A stretch of DNA of 64,000 nucleotides, taken from the NCBI RefSeq assembly GCF_902141845.1, contig NZ_CABFPH010000001.1:114527-178526 (forward strand), read 5' to 3'. Shown in pieces: positions 17,689-26,180 of the stretch. The DNA is from Methylobacterium symbioticum (GTDB lineage Bacteria; Pseudomonadota; Alphaproteobacteria; Rhizobiales; Beijerinckiaceae). Each line of letters begins with the position of its first letter. The first letter of the stretch is position 1. Under the pieces are notes generated by a model. That model saw nothing but the letters and a program-made list of their open reading frames with translations. It was not told where the DNA came from and did no database searches. A program made the translations under genes and the position numbers.

Positions 17689-19797
17689 GTGCCGATCTCA
17701 CATCGTTCCAAAGTCCTGGCGCCGCTGGTGTCATCCTGCCTGCTGGCATCCTCCGCGCAGGCCCAGGTCGCCCGCACGCACGAGGTTTCGGTGGTCCTCG
17801 ACCCGCTCACCGTCGAGGGCCGATTCACCGCGACGCCTACCTATCGGGTCGAGGACCTCTATAGCGGCACCAAGACCGTGACGCCGCGGCGGGACGTGCC
17901 GCAGCAGGTCGACGTCGTCCCCCAGGAAGTCCTGCGCGATACCGCGGCCACCCGCGTCGAGCGCGCCCTCGACTACGTGCCGGGCGTCGGCAAGCAGAAC
18001 GACTTCGGCGCCCAGAACCTCGCTCTCTACGCGGTGCGCGGCTTCGCCACCCAGGACATCTTCCTGAACGGCTTCAACATCGCTCGCGGCTACAACGGCG
18101 CGCCCGACACGCAGAACGTCCAGTCCATCGAGGTGCTGAAAGGCCCGAGCGGGGCGCTCTACGGCCGCAGCGATCCGGGCGGCACGGTCAACATCCTCAC
18201 CAAGCAGCCCGTCGCGTTGCCCTTCGTGGAGATGGGCACCCTGTTCGGCAGCTTCGGCACGGCCCGGACCACGCTCGATGCCGGCGGCCCCGTGAGCGAG
18301 GACGGCAGCGTCCTCTACCGCTTCAACGGTGCCCTCGCCCGCCAGGACAGCTTTCGCGATCATGTCGATGGCGACCGTGTGCTGGCCGCGCCCGTGGTGC
18401 GCTGGCAGATCAGCCCCGACACCGCGCTGACGGTCGAGGCGCAGTACCTGCGCAACCGCCAGACCTTCGATCGCGGCACCGTCGCGGTGAACAACCGCCT
18501 CGGCCTCGTCCCGCGCTCGCGCTTCTTCGGCGAGCCGGGCGACGACTCGGTGTCGGAGAGCGGGCTCGTGCAGCTGCGGCTGGAGCACGCCTTCAACACC
18601 GATTGGCACCTTCGGGTCGCCGGTCACGTCAACACGGGGAGCCTGACCGGCCTGCAGACCGGTGCCACCGGCCTGCTCGACGATGGCCGGACCCTGCTCC
18701 GCGAGTTCCGCCGCCATGATTTCACCTGGGGCGTGGCCATCGCCCAGGCCGAGCTTGTCGGGCGCTTCGACACCGGCCCGTTCGCACACACGCTGCTGCT
18801 TGGCCTGGAGCACGAGCGCACCAACAGCACCGAGACCCTGCTGCGCTCGACCCCGCGGCTGGACCCCTTCGCGCTCGACCTCTTCAACCCTGTCTACGGC
18901 CAGCCCAAGCCGCCGTTCACGCGCTCCTACAGCGCCAGCGAGAATGTCGGGAACACGGCCGTGTACCTGCAGGACCAGATTGCGCTGAGCCCGGAGTGGA
19001 AGCTCCTCCTCGGCAACCGCACCGACTTCTACAACCAGACCTTCCGTGACAAGGTCGGCGGCGAGCGCACGGAGCAGGACCGCACCGGCTTCTCGCCGCG
19101 CGCGGGCCTCGTCTACCAGCCGCTCTCCTTCCTCTCGCTCTACGGGAACGTGGCCGCCTCCTTCCGCCCGAATACCGGCTTCGACAGCGCGGCGCGCCCC
19201 TTCGCACCGGAGACGGGCTTCGGTTACGAGGTCGGGGTCAAGCTCGACCTCCTCGCCGGGCTCAGCGTGACCGGCGCAGCCTTCCATATCGAGAAGGAGA
19301 ACGTCCTCACCACCGACCCGAAGGATTTCTTCTTCCAGATCGCCGCCGGCGCCGTGCGCAGCCAGGGCTTCGACCTGAGCGTCGTCGGGCAGGTGACGCC
19401 CGAGTTCCGGGTAATCGGCGGCTACGCCTTCATCGATGCCGCGGTGACGCGCGACGAGGTTCTGCGCGTCGGCTCGCCCCTCCTCAACATCCCGCGCCAC
19501 TCGGGCAGCCTGCTCGGCGTCTACGAGGTCCAGTCCGGCGACTGGAAGGGCTTCGGGATCGGCGGCGGCGTCAGGGCCGTCGGCGCGCGCCTGGGAGATA
19601 GCGGGAACGAACGGTTCCGGCTGCCGGGCTACGTTCTCGCCGACGCGCTCATCTATTACCGCTACGAGAATCTGCGCGTCGGCCTGAACGTCGATAACAT
19701 CTTCGACACGACCTATTACGAGCGCTCCTACAACGCGTTCTGGGTCGGCGTCGGCGAGCCCCGGCGCGTGACCATCAGCATGACGGCGCGCTTCTGA
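17689..19797 (+). CDS. TonB-dependent siderophore-type receptor under B12 riboswitch control
   Basis: Outer-membrane receptor of 702 residues. Signal peptide to about SSAQAQ, then LDPLTVEG (TonB-box region), a plug with TATRVERALDYVPGVGKQNDFG...YAVRGF.TQDIFLNGFN and IEVLKGPSGALYGRSDPGGTVNILTKQP, and a large barrel ending ...PRRVTISMTARF. The plug motifs are those of FhuA/FegA-type siderophore receptors, not BtuB. Translation starts at GTG, supported by alignment with the btuB leader. It overlaps the downstream membrane gene as TGATG. The B12 riboswitch suggests the ligand is a corrinoid or a compound whose need depends on B12 status; a ferric siderophore is the alternative. Confidence 0.88.
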   Translation: MPISHRSKVLAPLVSSCLLASSAQAQVARTHEVSVVLDPLTVEGRFTATPTYRVEDLYSGTKTVTPRRDVPQQVDVVPQEVLRDTAATRVERALDYVPGVGKQNDFGAQNLALYAVRGFATQDIFLNGFNIARGYNGAPDTQNVQSIEVLKGPSGALYGRSDPGGTVNILTKQPVALPFVEMGTLFGSFGTARTTLDAGGPVSEDGSVLYRFNGALARQDSFRDHVDGDRVLAAPVVRWQISPDTALTVEAQYLRNRQTFDRGTVAVNNRLGLVPRSRFFGEPGDDSVSESGLVQLRLEHAFNTDWHLRVAGHVNTGSLTGLQTGATGLLDDGRTLLREFRRHDFTWGVAIAQAELVGRFDTGPFAHTLLLGLEHERTNSTETLLRSTPRLDPFALDLFNPVYGQPKPPFTRSYSASENVGNTAVYLQDQIALSPEWKLLLGNRTDFYNQTFRDKVGGERTEQDRTGFSPRAGLVYQPLSFLSLYGNVAASFRPNTGFDSAARPFAPETGFGYEVGVKLDLLAGLSVTGAAFHIEKENVLTTDPKDFFFQIAAGAVRSQGFDLSVVGQVTPEFRVIGGYAFIDAAVTRDEVLRVGSPLLNIPRHSGSLLGVYEVQSGDWKGFGIGGGVRAVGARLGDSGNERFRLPGYVLADALIYYRYENLRVGLNVDNIFDTTYYERSYNAFWVGVGEPRRVTISMTARF

Positions 19798-20975
19798 TGG
19801 GCGGGCATCCAGCGACGCCTGCGGCGTCGGCAGGCGCGCCGGCCGCCTCCGGACGCATCGGTTCCATCGATGCGCTCCGCGGCCTGGTGATGGTGCTGAT
19901 GCTCGTCGACCACGTGCGGGAGTTCTTCTACCTGCACGCGCAGGTGCGGGACCCGATGGACCTTGCCGCGACGCCGACGGACTTGGTCCTGACGCGTGCG
20001 GCCTCGCATCTCTGCGCGCCGGTCTTCATCCTGCTTACCGGCCTCTCGGCGAGCCTCTACGGGCAGCGGCACGGCAAACGCGAGGCCGCCGCGTTCCTGC
20101 TCAAGCGCGGGCTCCTCCTGATCCTCCTGGAGGCGACGCTCGTGAACCTCGCCTGGACCCGCAGCCTGTTCCCGCCGATCCTCTACCTGCAGGTGATCTG
20201 GGCGATCGGGCTCAGCATGGTGGCTCTCGCCGGCCTGCTCGCCCTGCCGCGCACGCTCCTCGCGGGCCTCGCCCTGCTGATCATGCTCGGACACAACCTG
20301 CTCGACGGTCTGGTCCTGCACACCGGCGAGCCCGGCTACGTCCTGTGGTCGATCCTGCACCAGCGCGGGATGATCGGCCTGCCCTGGGGCGGCGTCGCGC
20401 GCACCTCCTACCCGGTCCTGCCCTGGATCGGCGTGATCGCGGCCGGCTACGTGCTCGGATCGCTCTTCAGCGACGGCGTCCGGCCCGAGCGGCGTCAACG
20501 CAGCCTCGCGGCGCTCGGACTCAGCGCCCTCTGCGCATTCCTGATCCTGCGCGCCGTGAACGGCTACGGCGAGCCGGTGCCGTGGCAGCCCGGCCTCGGA
20601 CCGCTCGCCACGATGCTGTCCTTCATCAACCTGACCAAGTACCCGCCCTCAGCCGACTTCCTGCTGCTGACGCTCGGGCTCGGCCTCTGCCTGCTCGCGC
20701 TGTTCGAACGCGTGCCGGCCCGCATGCTCGTCTGGCTGCGCGTGTTCGGCGGCGCGCCGATGTTCTTCTACCTGCTCCATCTCGCGCTCCTGCGCCTTCT
20801 GCACGACGGAGCCCAGGCGTTCGGCCTGGCCGGAGCCTCGGGCCGGATCGAGGCGGGCTCGCCGGCCGATCTCTGGTTGATCGCGGCCGGTTTGAGCATG
20901 CCTCTCTGGCTGGCATGCCGCTGGATGGTCGCGCTGAAGCGTCGAACGCCCGCGCCCGTCTTGCGCTACCTCTGA
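19797..20975 (+). CDS. DUF1624/heparan-N-acetyltransferase-like membrane protein
   Basis: Inner-membrane protein of 392 residues with about ten hydrophobic helices. The opening IGSIDALRGLVMVLMLVDHVREFF with the membrane Asp/His pair, followed by a helix ending PVFILLTGLSASLYG, is characteristic of the DUF1624 / heparan-alpha-glucosaminide N-acetyltransferase family, predicted to move acyl groups across the membrane. The start codon overlaps the receptor stop (TGATG), so the two are translationally coupled and both lie under the B12 riboswitch. The acceptor is unknown; acting on the ligand imported by the receptor is inference from coupling. Confidence 0.85.
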   Translation: MGGHPATPAASAGAPAASGRIGSIDALRGLVMVLMLVDHVREFFYLHAQVRDPMDLAATPTDLVLTRAASHLCAPVFILLTGLSASLYGQRHGKREAAAFLLKRGLLLILLEATLVNLAWTRSLFPPILYLQVIWAIGLSMVALAGLLALPRTLLAGLALLIMLGHNLLDGLVLHTGEPGYVLWSILHQRGMIGLPWGGVARTSYPVLPWIGVIAAGYVLGSLFSDGVRPERRQRSLAALGLSALCAFLILRAVNGYGEPVPWQPGLGPLATMLSFINLTKYPPSADFLLLTLGLGLCLLALFERVPARMLVWLRVFGGAPMFFYLLHLALLRLLHDGAQAFGLAGASGRIEAGSPADLWLIAAGLSMPLWLACRWMVALKRRTPAPVLRYL

Positions 20976-21324
20976 GTGTCGATTCCTCCAGCGCACTCTT
21001 CTGGAGAATCGGGCGGGAGCAGAGATTCGGCGCGGGCGCCGGGACTGTCGGCATCGGCTCGCTTCGACACCGTCTCCGGAAGCGCGCCAAGCCTCCGCCT
21101 GAACCGCCAGCCAAGCCTGGAGCGGCCGTTCCGCTTCCGGCCAGTGCGGCCGCCATGGCGAGACCGCCCTGCATTCGGTCGGCGGAATCGGATTTCGCGA
21201 AAGGACCGGCGGGCGCAGCCGGATTGCGCATTCCGGCCGATTTTGCGGAAAGAAAGAGAAATCCGTGCGCCGAGTTCGGGCCAGTCTCTTCGGGCAATCC
21301 GAGACCGCTTGGTCGGGAACCCCG
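20976..21324. other. Intergenic region upstream of cysteine dioxygenase
   Basis: No gene or recognised RNA. The last part (about 21230-21270) is slightly A-rich and may carry the promoter for the downstream dioxygenase gene. Confidence 0.35.
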
Positions 21325-21852
21325 ATGACGACACTCGCCCAGCCGAACCGCGCCCGCGCCGCGGACCTCTTCGCCGCGCTGCCTCGCTCGGCGAGCGGCA
21401 CCCCTGCCGCCTATCTGGACGCCGCGCGCCGGACCCTGGAAGCACTGATGCGGCGGCCCGATCTGCTCGACGGCTTGACGCTCGAGCGGCGCCCCGGCGG
21501 CTATGCGCGCAACCTGCTGTTCGGTCAGGGCCAGATCAGCGTCTGGGCCATGGTCTGGAGCCCGGGCGCGCGGACCTCGGTGCACGATCACCACTGCTCA
21601 TGCTGCTTCGGCGTCTGGAAGGGTGCGATCCAGGAGGTCTGGTTTCGCCCGATCAATGCACACGAGGCCGTCGCGACCGCCGAGGCGACGCGCGAGCGCG
21701 GCTATGTCGCCTGCATGATGCCGACGGGCCCGAACCTGCACCAGATCGCCAATCCGGGCTCGGAAGAAGCGATCTCGATCCACGTCTACGGCTTCGACCA
21801 TGCGGTTCATGCCTCCTCGGTCCGCACCGAGTACCGGATGGCCGCAGTCTGA
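21325..21852 (+). CDS. Cysteine dioxygenase (cupin, thiol dioxygenase)
   Basis: A 175-residue cupin of the type I cysteine dioxygenase family, which oxidises cysteine to cysteine sulfinate using Fe(II) and O2. The metal ligands are His87, His89 (SVHDHHCSCC) and His139 (NLHQIAN). Cys94 and Tyr155 (SIHVYG) occupy the places of the mammalian Cys93-Tyr157 thioether pair; many bacterial enzymes lack that Cys. The start at ATG 21325 directly precedes the first family-like residues. It is convergent with the Lrp-type gene 16 bp away. 3-mercaptopropionate dioxygenase is the alternative reading. Confidence 0.88.
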   Translation: MTTLAQPNRARAADLFAALPRSASGTPAAYLDAARRTLEALMRRPDLLDGLTLERRPGGYARNLLFGQGQISVWAMVWSPGARTSVHDHHCSCCFGVWKGAIQEVWFRPINAHEAVATAEATRERGYVACMMPTGPNLHQIANPGSEEAISIHVYGFDHAVHASSVRTEYRMAAV

Positions 21853-21868
21853 GGGCCGCCCAGCCAGC

Positions 21869-22339
21869 TCACTTCATGTAGATCGTCGGCACCGCCGTGG
21901 TGAACTTCATCTCCTCCATGGCGATCGAGGCCGACAGGTTGGAGAATTCCAGCCGCGCGATCAGGCGCTGGTAGACCGCGTCGTAGGTCTCGATATCCGG
22001 CACGACGATGCGCAGCAGGTAGTCGATCTCGCCGGTGAGGCGCCAGGCCTCGACGATCTCCGGAAACCCCTCGACGACCCGGCGGAAGGCCTCGGACCAC
22101 TCGGCCGCGTGCCGCGCCGCCTTGACGGCGACGAAGACGGTCGTCGGGACATTGACCTTGCGCCGGTCCACCAGCGCGACGCGTCGCGTGATGACGCCGC
22201 TCGCCTCCAGCTTCCGGATCCGCCGCCAGCACGGGGCCGGACTCAGGCCCACACGCTCCGCGATCGCCGCGACAGGAAGGGTCGCGTCCTGCTGCAGCAC
22301 ATCCAGGATCCTGCGATCCACCCCGTCGATCACGTCCAT
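21869..22339 (-). CDS. Lrp/AsnC-family regulator
   Basis: A 156-residue regulator: N-terminal HTH (DGVDRRILDVLQQDATLPVAAIAERVGLSPAPCWRRIRKLEASGVI, described from about residue 5) and a C-terminal RAM/AsnC ligand domain with TGEIDYLLRIVVPDIETYD. Such proteins form octamers and respond to amino acids. Its gene abuts the cysteine dioxygenase gene, so it may sense cysteine or a relative, but this is positional inference. It is divergent from the GntR operon with about 400 bp between. Confidence 0.9.
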   Translation of the reverse strand: MDVIDGVDRRILDVLQQDATLPVAAIAERVGLSPAPCWRRIRKLEASGVITRRVALVDRRKVNVPTTVFVAVKAARHAAEWSEAFRRVVEGFPEIVEAWRLTGEIDYLLRIVVPDIETYDAVYQRLIARLEFSNLSASIAMEEMKFTTAVPTIYMK

Positions 22340-22522
22340 ATCCCCTCTCCCGACCGCCGCTCCCGGCCCACGGCCCGGACCCTTTTCTGCTGCCTATCGA
22401 AGATCACGGCTGCGCGCATAACGGGCAGGACGTGCGCGGATCACGACCAGCAAGACGGAAGATATCTCCCACCCGCCCAGCGTATCGGAGAGATAAATGC
22501 CTGGGATCGCGCACAAAAAGAC

Positions 22523-22534
22523 ATAGGATCCTAT
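22523..22534. promoter_or_regulatory. 12-bp perfect palindrome, candidate GntR operator
   Basis: ATAGGATCCTAT is a perfect palindrome inside an A/T-rich patch (22490-22570) that is unusual for this genome, about 210 bp upstream of the GntR start. GntR/FCD proteins usually bind short palindromes in their own promoter. No binding evidence exists here. The rest of the 403-bp gap (22340-22742) shows no gene. Confidence 0.4.
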
Positions 22535-22742
22535 TTATCGCCCCACTGCCGTGATCTATAAAAATCGCGCTGAGCCGCCCACCAGGAGCGGTGAGCGAAC
22601 CAAGTTCCGTGCCGCTCAGGCCTCCCCGGAGCCCGGGCGGTTCGGTGGATCCGAGGACGCAACCGCGACGAATCTGGCACGGCTCGTGCTGGTGAGCTGC
22701 TCACACAGCATGGTGAAAACCTCAATAGAGGAGCGCGATCCC

Positions 22743-23504
22743 ATGGTCAGGAGCGATGGTCACTCGGCAGGCAGGCCCACCCTCGGCACAGTCGTGGCGG
22801 TCCCCGACGCGACGCTGAAGGGCAACCAAGCCTACGACATCCTGCGGCGGGAGATCGTCTCCTGCCGCCTGCTGCCCGGGACCCGCTTCACGGAAGCCGA
22901 GGTCATGGAGCGGTTCGAGCTCGGCAAGGCGAGCTGCCGGATCGCCCTGCAGCGCCTGACCCAGGACGGATTCGTGACCTCGATGCCGCGACACGGCTAC
23001 CGGATCGTGCCCGTCACCGTGAAGGATGTCGACGAGGTCTTCTCGCTGCGTGTGGAGCTGGAGCCTCTGGCCGCCCGGGGCGCCGCCGGCCGCGTGAACC
23101 GCGCCCAGCTCGAGCGCCTGGAGCAGGCCTGCCGCCGACGCATCACGGTCGATGTCGGCAATCAGATCGATTTCTTTCTGGAGGCCAACCGCAGCTTCCA
23201 CATGGCGATCGCGGTCGCGGCGGGGAACCAGCGCCTGTGCCGGATGCTGTCCGGGCTCCTCGACGAGATGACCCGGCTCGTCGCCCTCGGCTTCGGCGTG
23301 CAGGGCGTGCGGCCGAACATCGAGCACGACCACACCGCGCTGATCGAGCATCTGGTCGCGGGCGACGCCGAGAGCGCGGCCCTGGTGGCGCGCCGGCACG
23401 TCGAGACCTTCCGGGAGATGACCATGGAGAAGGTCATCGCGAGCCTGCGCGATGCCGCGGTGGTGCCGGTCGGCCTGATCCGCCGCGAGGGAGGCGACCG
23501 GTGA
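22743..23504 (+). CDS. GntR-family (FCD) regulator of the catabolic operon
   Basis: A 253-residue regulator. The winged HTH is at about residues 25-90 (NQAYDILRREIVSCRLLPGTRFTEAEVMERFELG.ASCRIALQRLTQDGFV), followed by an all-helical FCD effector domain with the metal-site pattern FHMAIAVAAGN and HDHTALIEHL. FCD members respond to organic acids. GAGGAG lies 9 nt before the ATG at 22743; upstream in-frame ATGs lack this. The stop overlaps the GTG of the ABC ATPase (GTGA), so it heads the operon and probably controls itself and the 11 genes after it. Confidence 0.88.
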   Translation: MVRSDGHSAGRPTLGTVVAVPDATLKGNQAYDILRREIVSCRLLPGTRFTEAEVMERFELGKASCRIALQRLTQDGFVTSMPRHGYRIVPVTVKDVDEVFSLRVELEPLAARGAAGRVNRAQLERLEQACRRRITVDVGNQIDFFLEANRSFHMAIAVAAGNQRLCRMLSGLLDEMTRLVALGFGVQGVRPNIEHDHTALIEHLVAGDAESAALVARRHVETFREMTMEKVIASLRDAAVVPVGLIRREGGDR

Positions 23505-24262
23505 ACGCGGTCGAGCTCGATCGGGTCAGCAAATGGTTCGGCCGGCGCGACGGCGCGCCCCTCCACGTGCTCGATGCGATCGAGATCGCGATCCCGGAGC
23601 ACGCCATCGTCGCGATCCTCGGCTCGTCGGGCTGCGGCAAGAGCACGCTGCTCAACATGATCGCGGGTCTCGTCGAGCCGGATGACGGCGCCGTGCTCCT
23701 CAACGGCATCCCGTCCCATGCCTTCCGGGACTGGCGGTCGATGACCTACATGTTCCAGGAAGACAGGCTCCTGCCCTGGCGCACGGCCGCCCAGAACGTG
23801 TCCTTCGGTCTCGAAGCCGGAAGCCTCGGCCGGATCGAGCGGGAGCGCAGGGTCGAGGAGACCCTCTCCCTCGTCGGGCTCGCGGGCTTCCGGGATGCCT
23901 ATCCGCACGAATTGTCCGGCGGCATGCGCAGCCGCGTGGCGCTCGCGCGCAGCCTCGTCACCGAACCGAAGATCCTGCTGCTCGACGAGCCCTTCTCCAA
24001 GCTCGACCCCGCCATCCGCGCGCAGATGCACGCCGAGCTTCTGCGCATCGCCGAGTTGCGGGCAATGACCCTGGTCTTCGTCACCCACGACGTGGAGGAG
24101 GCGGTGGTGCTCGCTAACCGCGTGGTGGTCCTGCACCCGCGGCCCGGCCGGATCGCGGAGATCTGTGACATCGCGCTGCCCTATCCGCGCGATCCCCTGT
24201 CCGAGGCGGTGACCGAAGCGGTGCGTCGCCTCCGGATCAGCCTGTCGTCCGCGAGGGGCTGA
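23501..24262 (+). CDS. NitT/TauT-type ABC transporter ATP-binding protein (system 1)
   Basis: ATPase of 253 residues like SsuB/TauB: Walker A GSSGCGKSTLL, Q-loop MFQEDRLLPWRT, signature LSGGMRSRVALARSL, Walker B ILLLDEPFSKLDP, switch His in VFVTHDVEEAV. The RxLPWxT sequence is typical of the nitrate/sulfonate/taurine group. GTG start overlapping the GntR stop, and TGATG coupling to the permease. It energises import of an unknown small organic anion or amide. Confidence 0.9.
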   Translation: MNAVELDRVSKWFGRRDGAPLHVLDAIEIAIPEHAIVAILGSSGCGKSTLLNMIAGLVEPDDGAVLLNGIPSHAFRDWRSMTYMFQEDRLLPWRTAAQNVSFGLEAGSLGRIERERRVEETLSLVGLAGFRDAYPHELSGGMRSRVALARSLVTEPKILLLDEPFSKLDPAIRAQMHAELLRIAELRAMTLVFVTHDVEEAVVLANRVVVLHPRPGRIAEICDIALPYPRDPLSEAVTEAVRRLRISLSSARG

Positions 24263-25080
24263 TGCTGGTGCGAACGCCCGCGACCCTGATCCATGAGCCG
24301 CGGCGGCCGGCCGTCTGGCGGGGCCGTGCCGGCATCGTGGTGCAGCGGCTCGCCCTCCTCGCCCTGGCGCTTGCCGTCTGGCAGCTCGGCGCGCTCCACG
24401 CGCCGAGCTTCGTCCTGCCGAGCCCGGCCCGGGTCTGGTCCGCCTGGACCGGTCTCGTGGCCCAGCCGAGCTTCGGCCGGGACCTCGGCATCACCCTCGG
24501 GCGCATCGGCGCGGGCTTCCTGCTCGCCGCCCTCGTCGGCCTGCCGCTCGGCATCATACTTGGCGCGAGCCGGAGGCTCGGGAGCTTCTTCGAGCCGACC
24601 CTGACGGTGATCAACACCGTCTCCTCCTCGATCTGGGCGATCTTCGCCCTGATCTGGTTCGGTCTGTCCAACTGGACGACGATCTTCGTGGTCTTCATGA
24701 CGGCGATGCCGCTGATCCTGACCAATGTCTGGCAGGGCACGCGGACCGTGAGCGCCGAGCATCTGGAACTCGCCCGCACCTTCCGCATGCCGCGCCGGAA
24801 GGTGCTGACCAAGATCTACCTGCCGACGATCCTGCCGACCTTCTTCTCCGGCGCGCGGCTCGCCTTCGGCTTCGGCGCCCGCGTCAGCCTCGTGGCGGAA
24901 TCCCTCGGGGCGAGCAGCGGCGTCGGCTATCGGCTCCGGCAGGCCGCGGACCTCGTTCAGACGGACCAGGTCTTCGCCTGGACGCTGACGCTCGTCACCC
25001 TGATGATCTGCCTCGAGAGCTTCGCCCTGAAGCCGCTCGAACAGCACCTCTTTGCCTGGAAGAAGAAAGCCCAGCCGTAG
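24262..25080 (+). CDS. NitT/TauT-type ABC transporter permease (system 1)
   Basis: Inner-membrane permease of 272 residues in the SsuC/TauC family. About six helices, with the ATPase-contacting EAA-type loop near EHLELARTFRMPRRKVLTKIYLPTILPTFFSG and the typical ending of the domain. The C-terminal Lys-rich tail is cytoplasmic. Coupled to the upstream ATPase gene by TGATG. A hairpin overlaps its stop codon. Confidence 0.9.
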   Translation: MLVRTPATLIHEPRRPAVWRGRAGIVVQRLALLALALAVWQLGALHAPSFVLPSPARVWSAWTGLVAQPSFGRDLGITLGRIGAGFLLAALVGLPLGIILGASRRLGSFFEPTLTVINTVSSSIWAIFALIWFGLSNWTTIFVVFMTAMPLILTNVWQGTRTVSAEHLELARTFRMPRRKVLTKIYLPTILPTFFSGARLAFGFGARVSLVAESLGASSGVGYRLRQAADLVQTDQVFAWTLTLVTLMICLESFALKPLEQHLFAWKKKAQP

Positions 25081-25090
25081 CAACGGCTGG
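25071..25090 (+). terminator. Intercistronic hairpin after permease gene
   Basis: CCAGCCGT-AGCA-ACGGCTGG forms a perfect 8-bp stem spanning the permease stop codon. There is no T run and the operon continues, so it is more likely an mRNA-stability or attenuating hairpin that raises the level of the upstream part than a full terminator. Confidence 0.5.
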
Positions 25091-25138
25091 CCCGAGGATA
25101 TGCGCCCGTCCAAAGCCCTGACAATTCGGGAGACGAAC

Positions 25139-26125
25139 GTGAGACGGTACCGTCGATACGCGGCAGGCTTCGCCGCAATGCTTGCCCTGACCCTGGCCGG
25201 CCGGGCCGATGCCGAGACCGTGCGGATCGGATACTGGAGCTCCGGCGTCAGCCTCGGCTTCGGCGCGGTCCTCGAGACCGGCCGATACATGGAGAAGGAG
25301 GGGCTCACCGTCGAGTACGTGAAGTTCCCCGACGTGAACGCGCCCACCAAGGCGATGGCCGCGGGCGCGATCGACTTCGCGATCGGCGCCAGCGCCGGCA
25401 CCGCCTTCAGCGTGATCGCTGACGGGCTTCCGCTCAGCATCGTCCTGGCGAGCCAGGTCGCCGACCTCGACTTCGTCGTGCCCGCGGACTCGCCCCTGCG
25501 GACGATGGCCGACCTGAGGGGGAAGAAGATCGGCACCTCGCCGGCCGGAAGCGCCACGGCGGTCATCACCGCGGCGATCCTCGAGACGAATTACGGGATC
25601 AAGGCCGCCGACTATCAGGGCGTGCCGGGCAACGACCCGCGCCTCGCGCAGTTCCTGGCGCAGAAGGATATCGACGCGGCGGCCCTGCGCACCGTCACCA
25701 TCGCGCTCCTGCCCGACATGAAGCTGCGCAAGCTCGGCAGCTTCCGCGAGGAATGGCGCAAGATCACGAAATCCGACGCGCCGCCCGTCCTCGGCGTCGG
25801 CCTCATGCGCAACGCCTGGATGACGGAGAATCCGGCCGGGCCGGCCAAGGTGGTGGCGGCCATGCGCAAGGCCTACGCGTTCGGCAAGGCCGACAAGCCG
25901 GCCGTCGCCAAGGCGCTGCGGGATGCGGCCAACCTGAGCGAGGCGGACGCCAAGGCCTACGCCGCCCTCTGGGACGACATCTACACCGTCCGAATGGAAC
26001 CGGCCGACGTCGCCTCCATCCGCCAGGCCTTCGAGGTCTACAAGACCGTCGGCGCGGTGAAGGGCGACCTGCCGGCATCCGCCCTCGTCACGGCCCCCTA
26101 CGAAGCTGCGAAGGCGGTCCGCTGA
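25139..26125 (+). CDS. NitT/TauT-type substrate-binding protein (system 1)
   Basis: Periplasmic binding protein of 328 residues related to SsuA/TauA (NMT1-like). Signal peptide RRYRRYAAGFAAMLALTLAG up to about RADA, then ETVRIGYWSSGVSLGFGAVLETG, AIDFAIGASAGTAF and DLRGKKIGTSPAGSATA, the standard motifs of the family. The GTG at 25139 is preceded by GGGAG at 6 nt; ATG at 25100 is an alternative giving a longer N-terminus. Ligand unknown. It completes importer 1 and lies just before the enzyme genes. Confidence 0.88.
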   Translation: MRRYRRYAAGFAAMLALTLAGRADAETVRIGYWSSGVSLGFGAVLETGRYMEKEGLTVEYVKFPDVNAPTKAMAAGAIDFAIGASAGTAFSVIADGLPLSIVLASQVADLDFVVPADSPLRTMADLRGKKIGTSPAGSATAVITAAILETNYGIKAADYQGVPGNDPRLAQFLAQKDIDAAALRTVTIALLPDMKLRKLGSFREEWRKITKSDAPPVLGVGLMRNAWMTENPAGPAKVVAAMRKAYAFGKADKPAVAKALRDAANLSEADAKAYAALWDDIYTVRMEPADVASIRQAFEVYKTVGAVKGDLPASALVTAPYEAAKAVR

Positions 26126-26180
26126 CCAACCCCGTTCGCATCCGTCGAACGTCCAAATCGATCAGGAGAGGAAACACGTC

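Noticed and set aside
17731..19500. 589-aa minus-strand frame opposite the second TonB receptor
   Set aside because: Composition-driven shadow; no domain, and the plus strand encodes a complete receptor.
22551..22742. N-terminal extension of the GntR protein
   Set aside because: No ribosome site upstream, low-complexity residues, and the AT-rich palindromic region would become coding; GAGGAG supports 22743.
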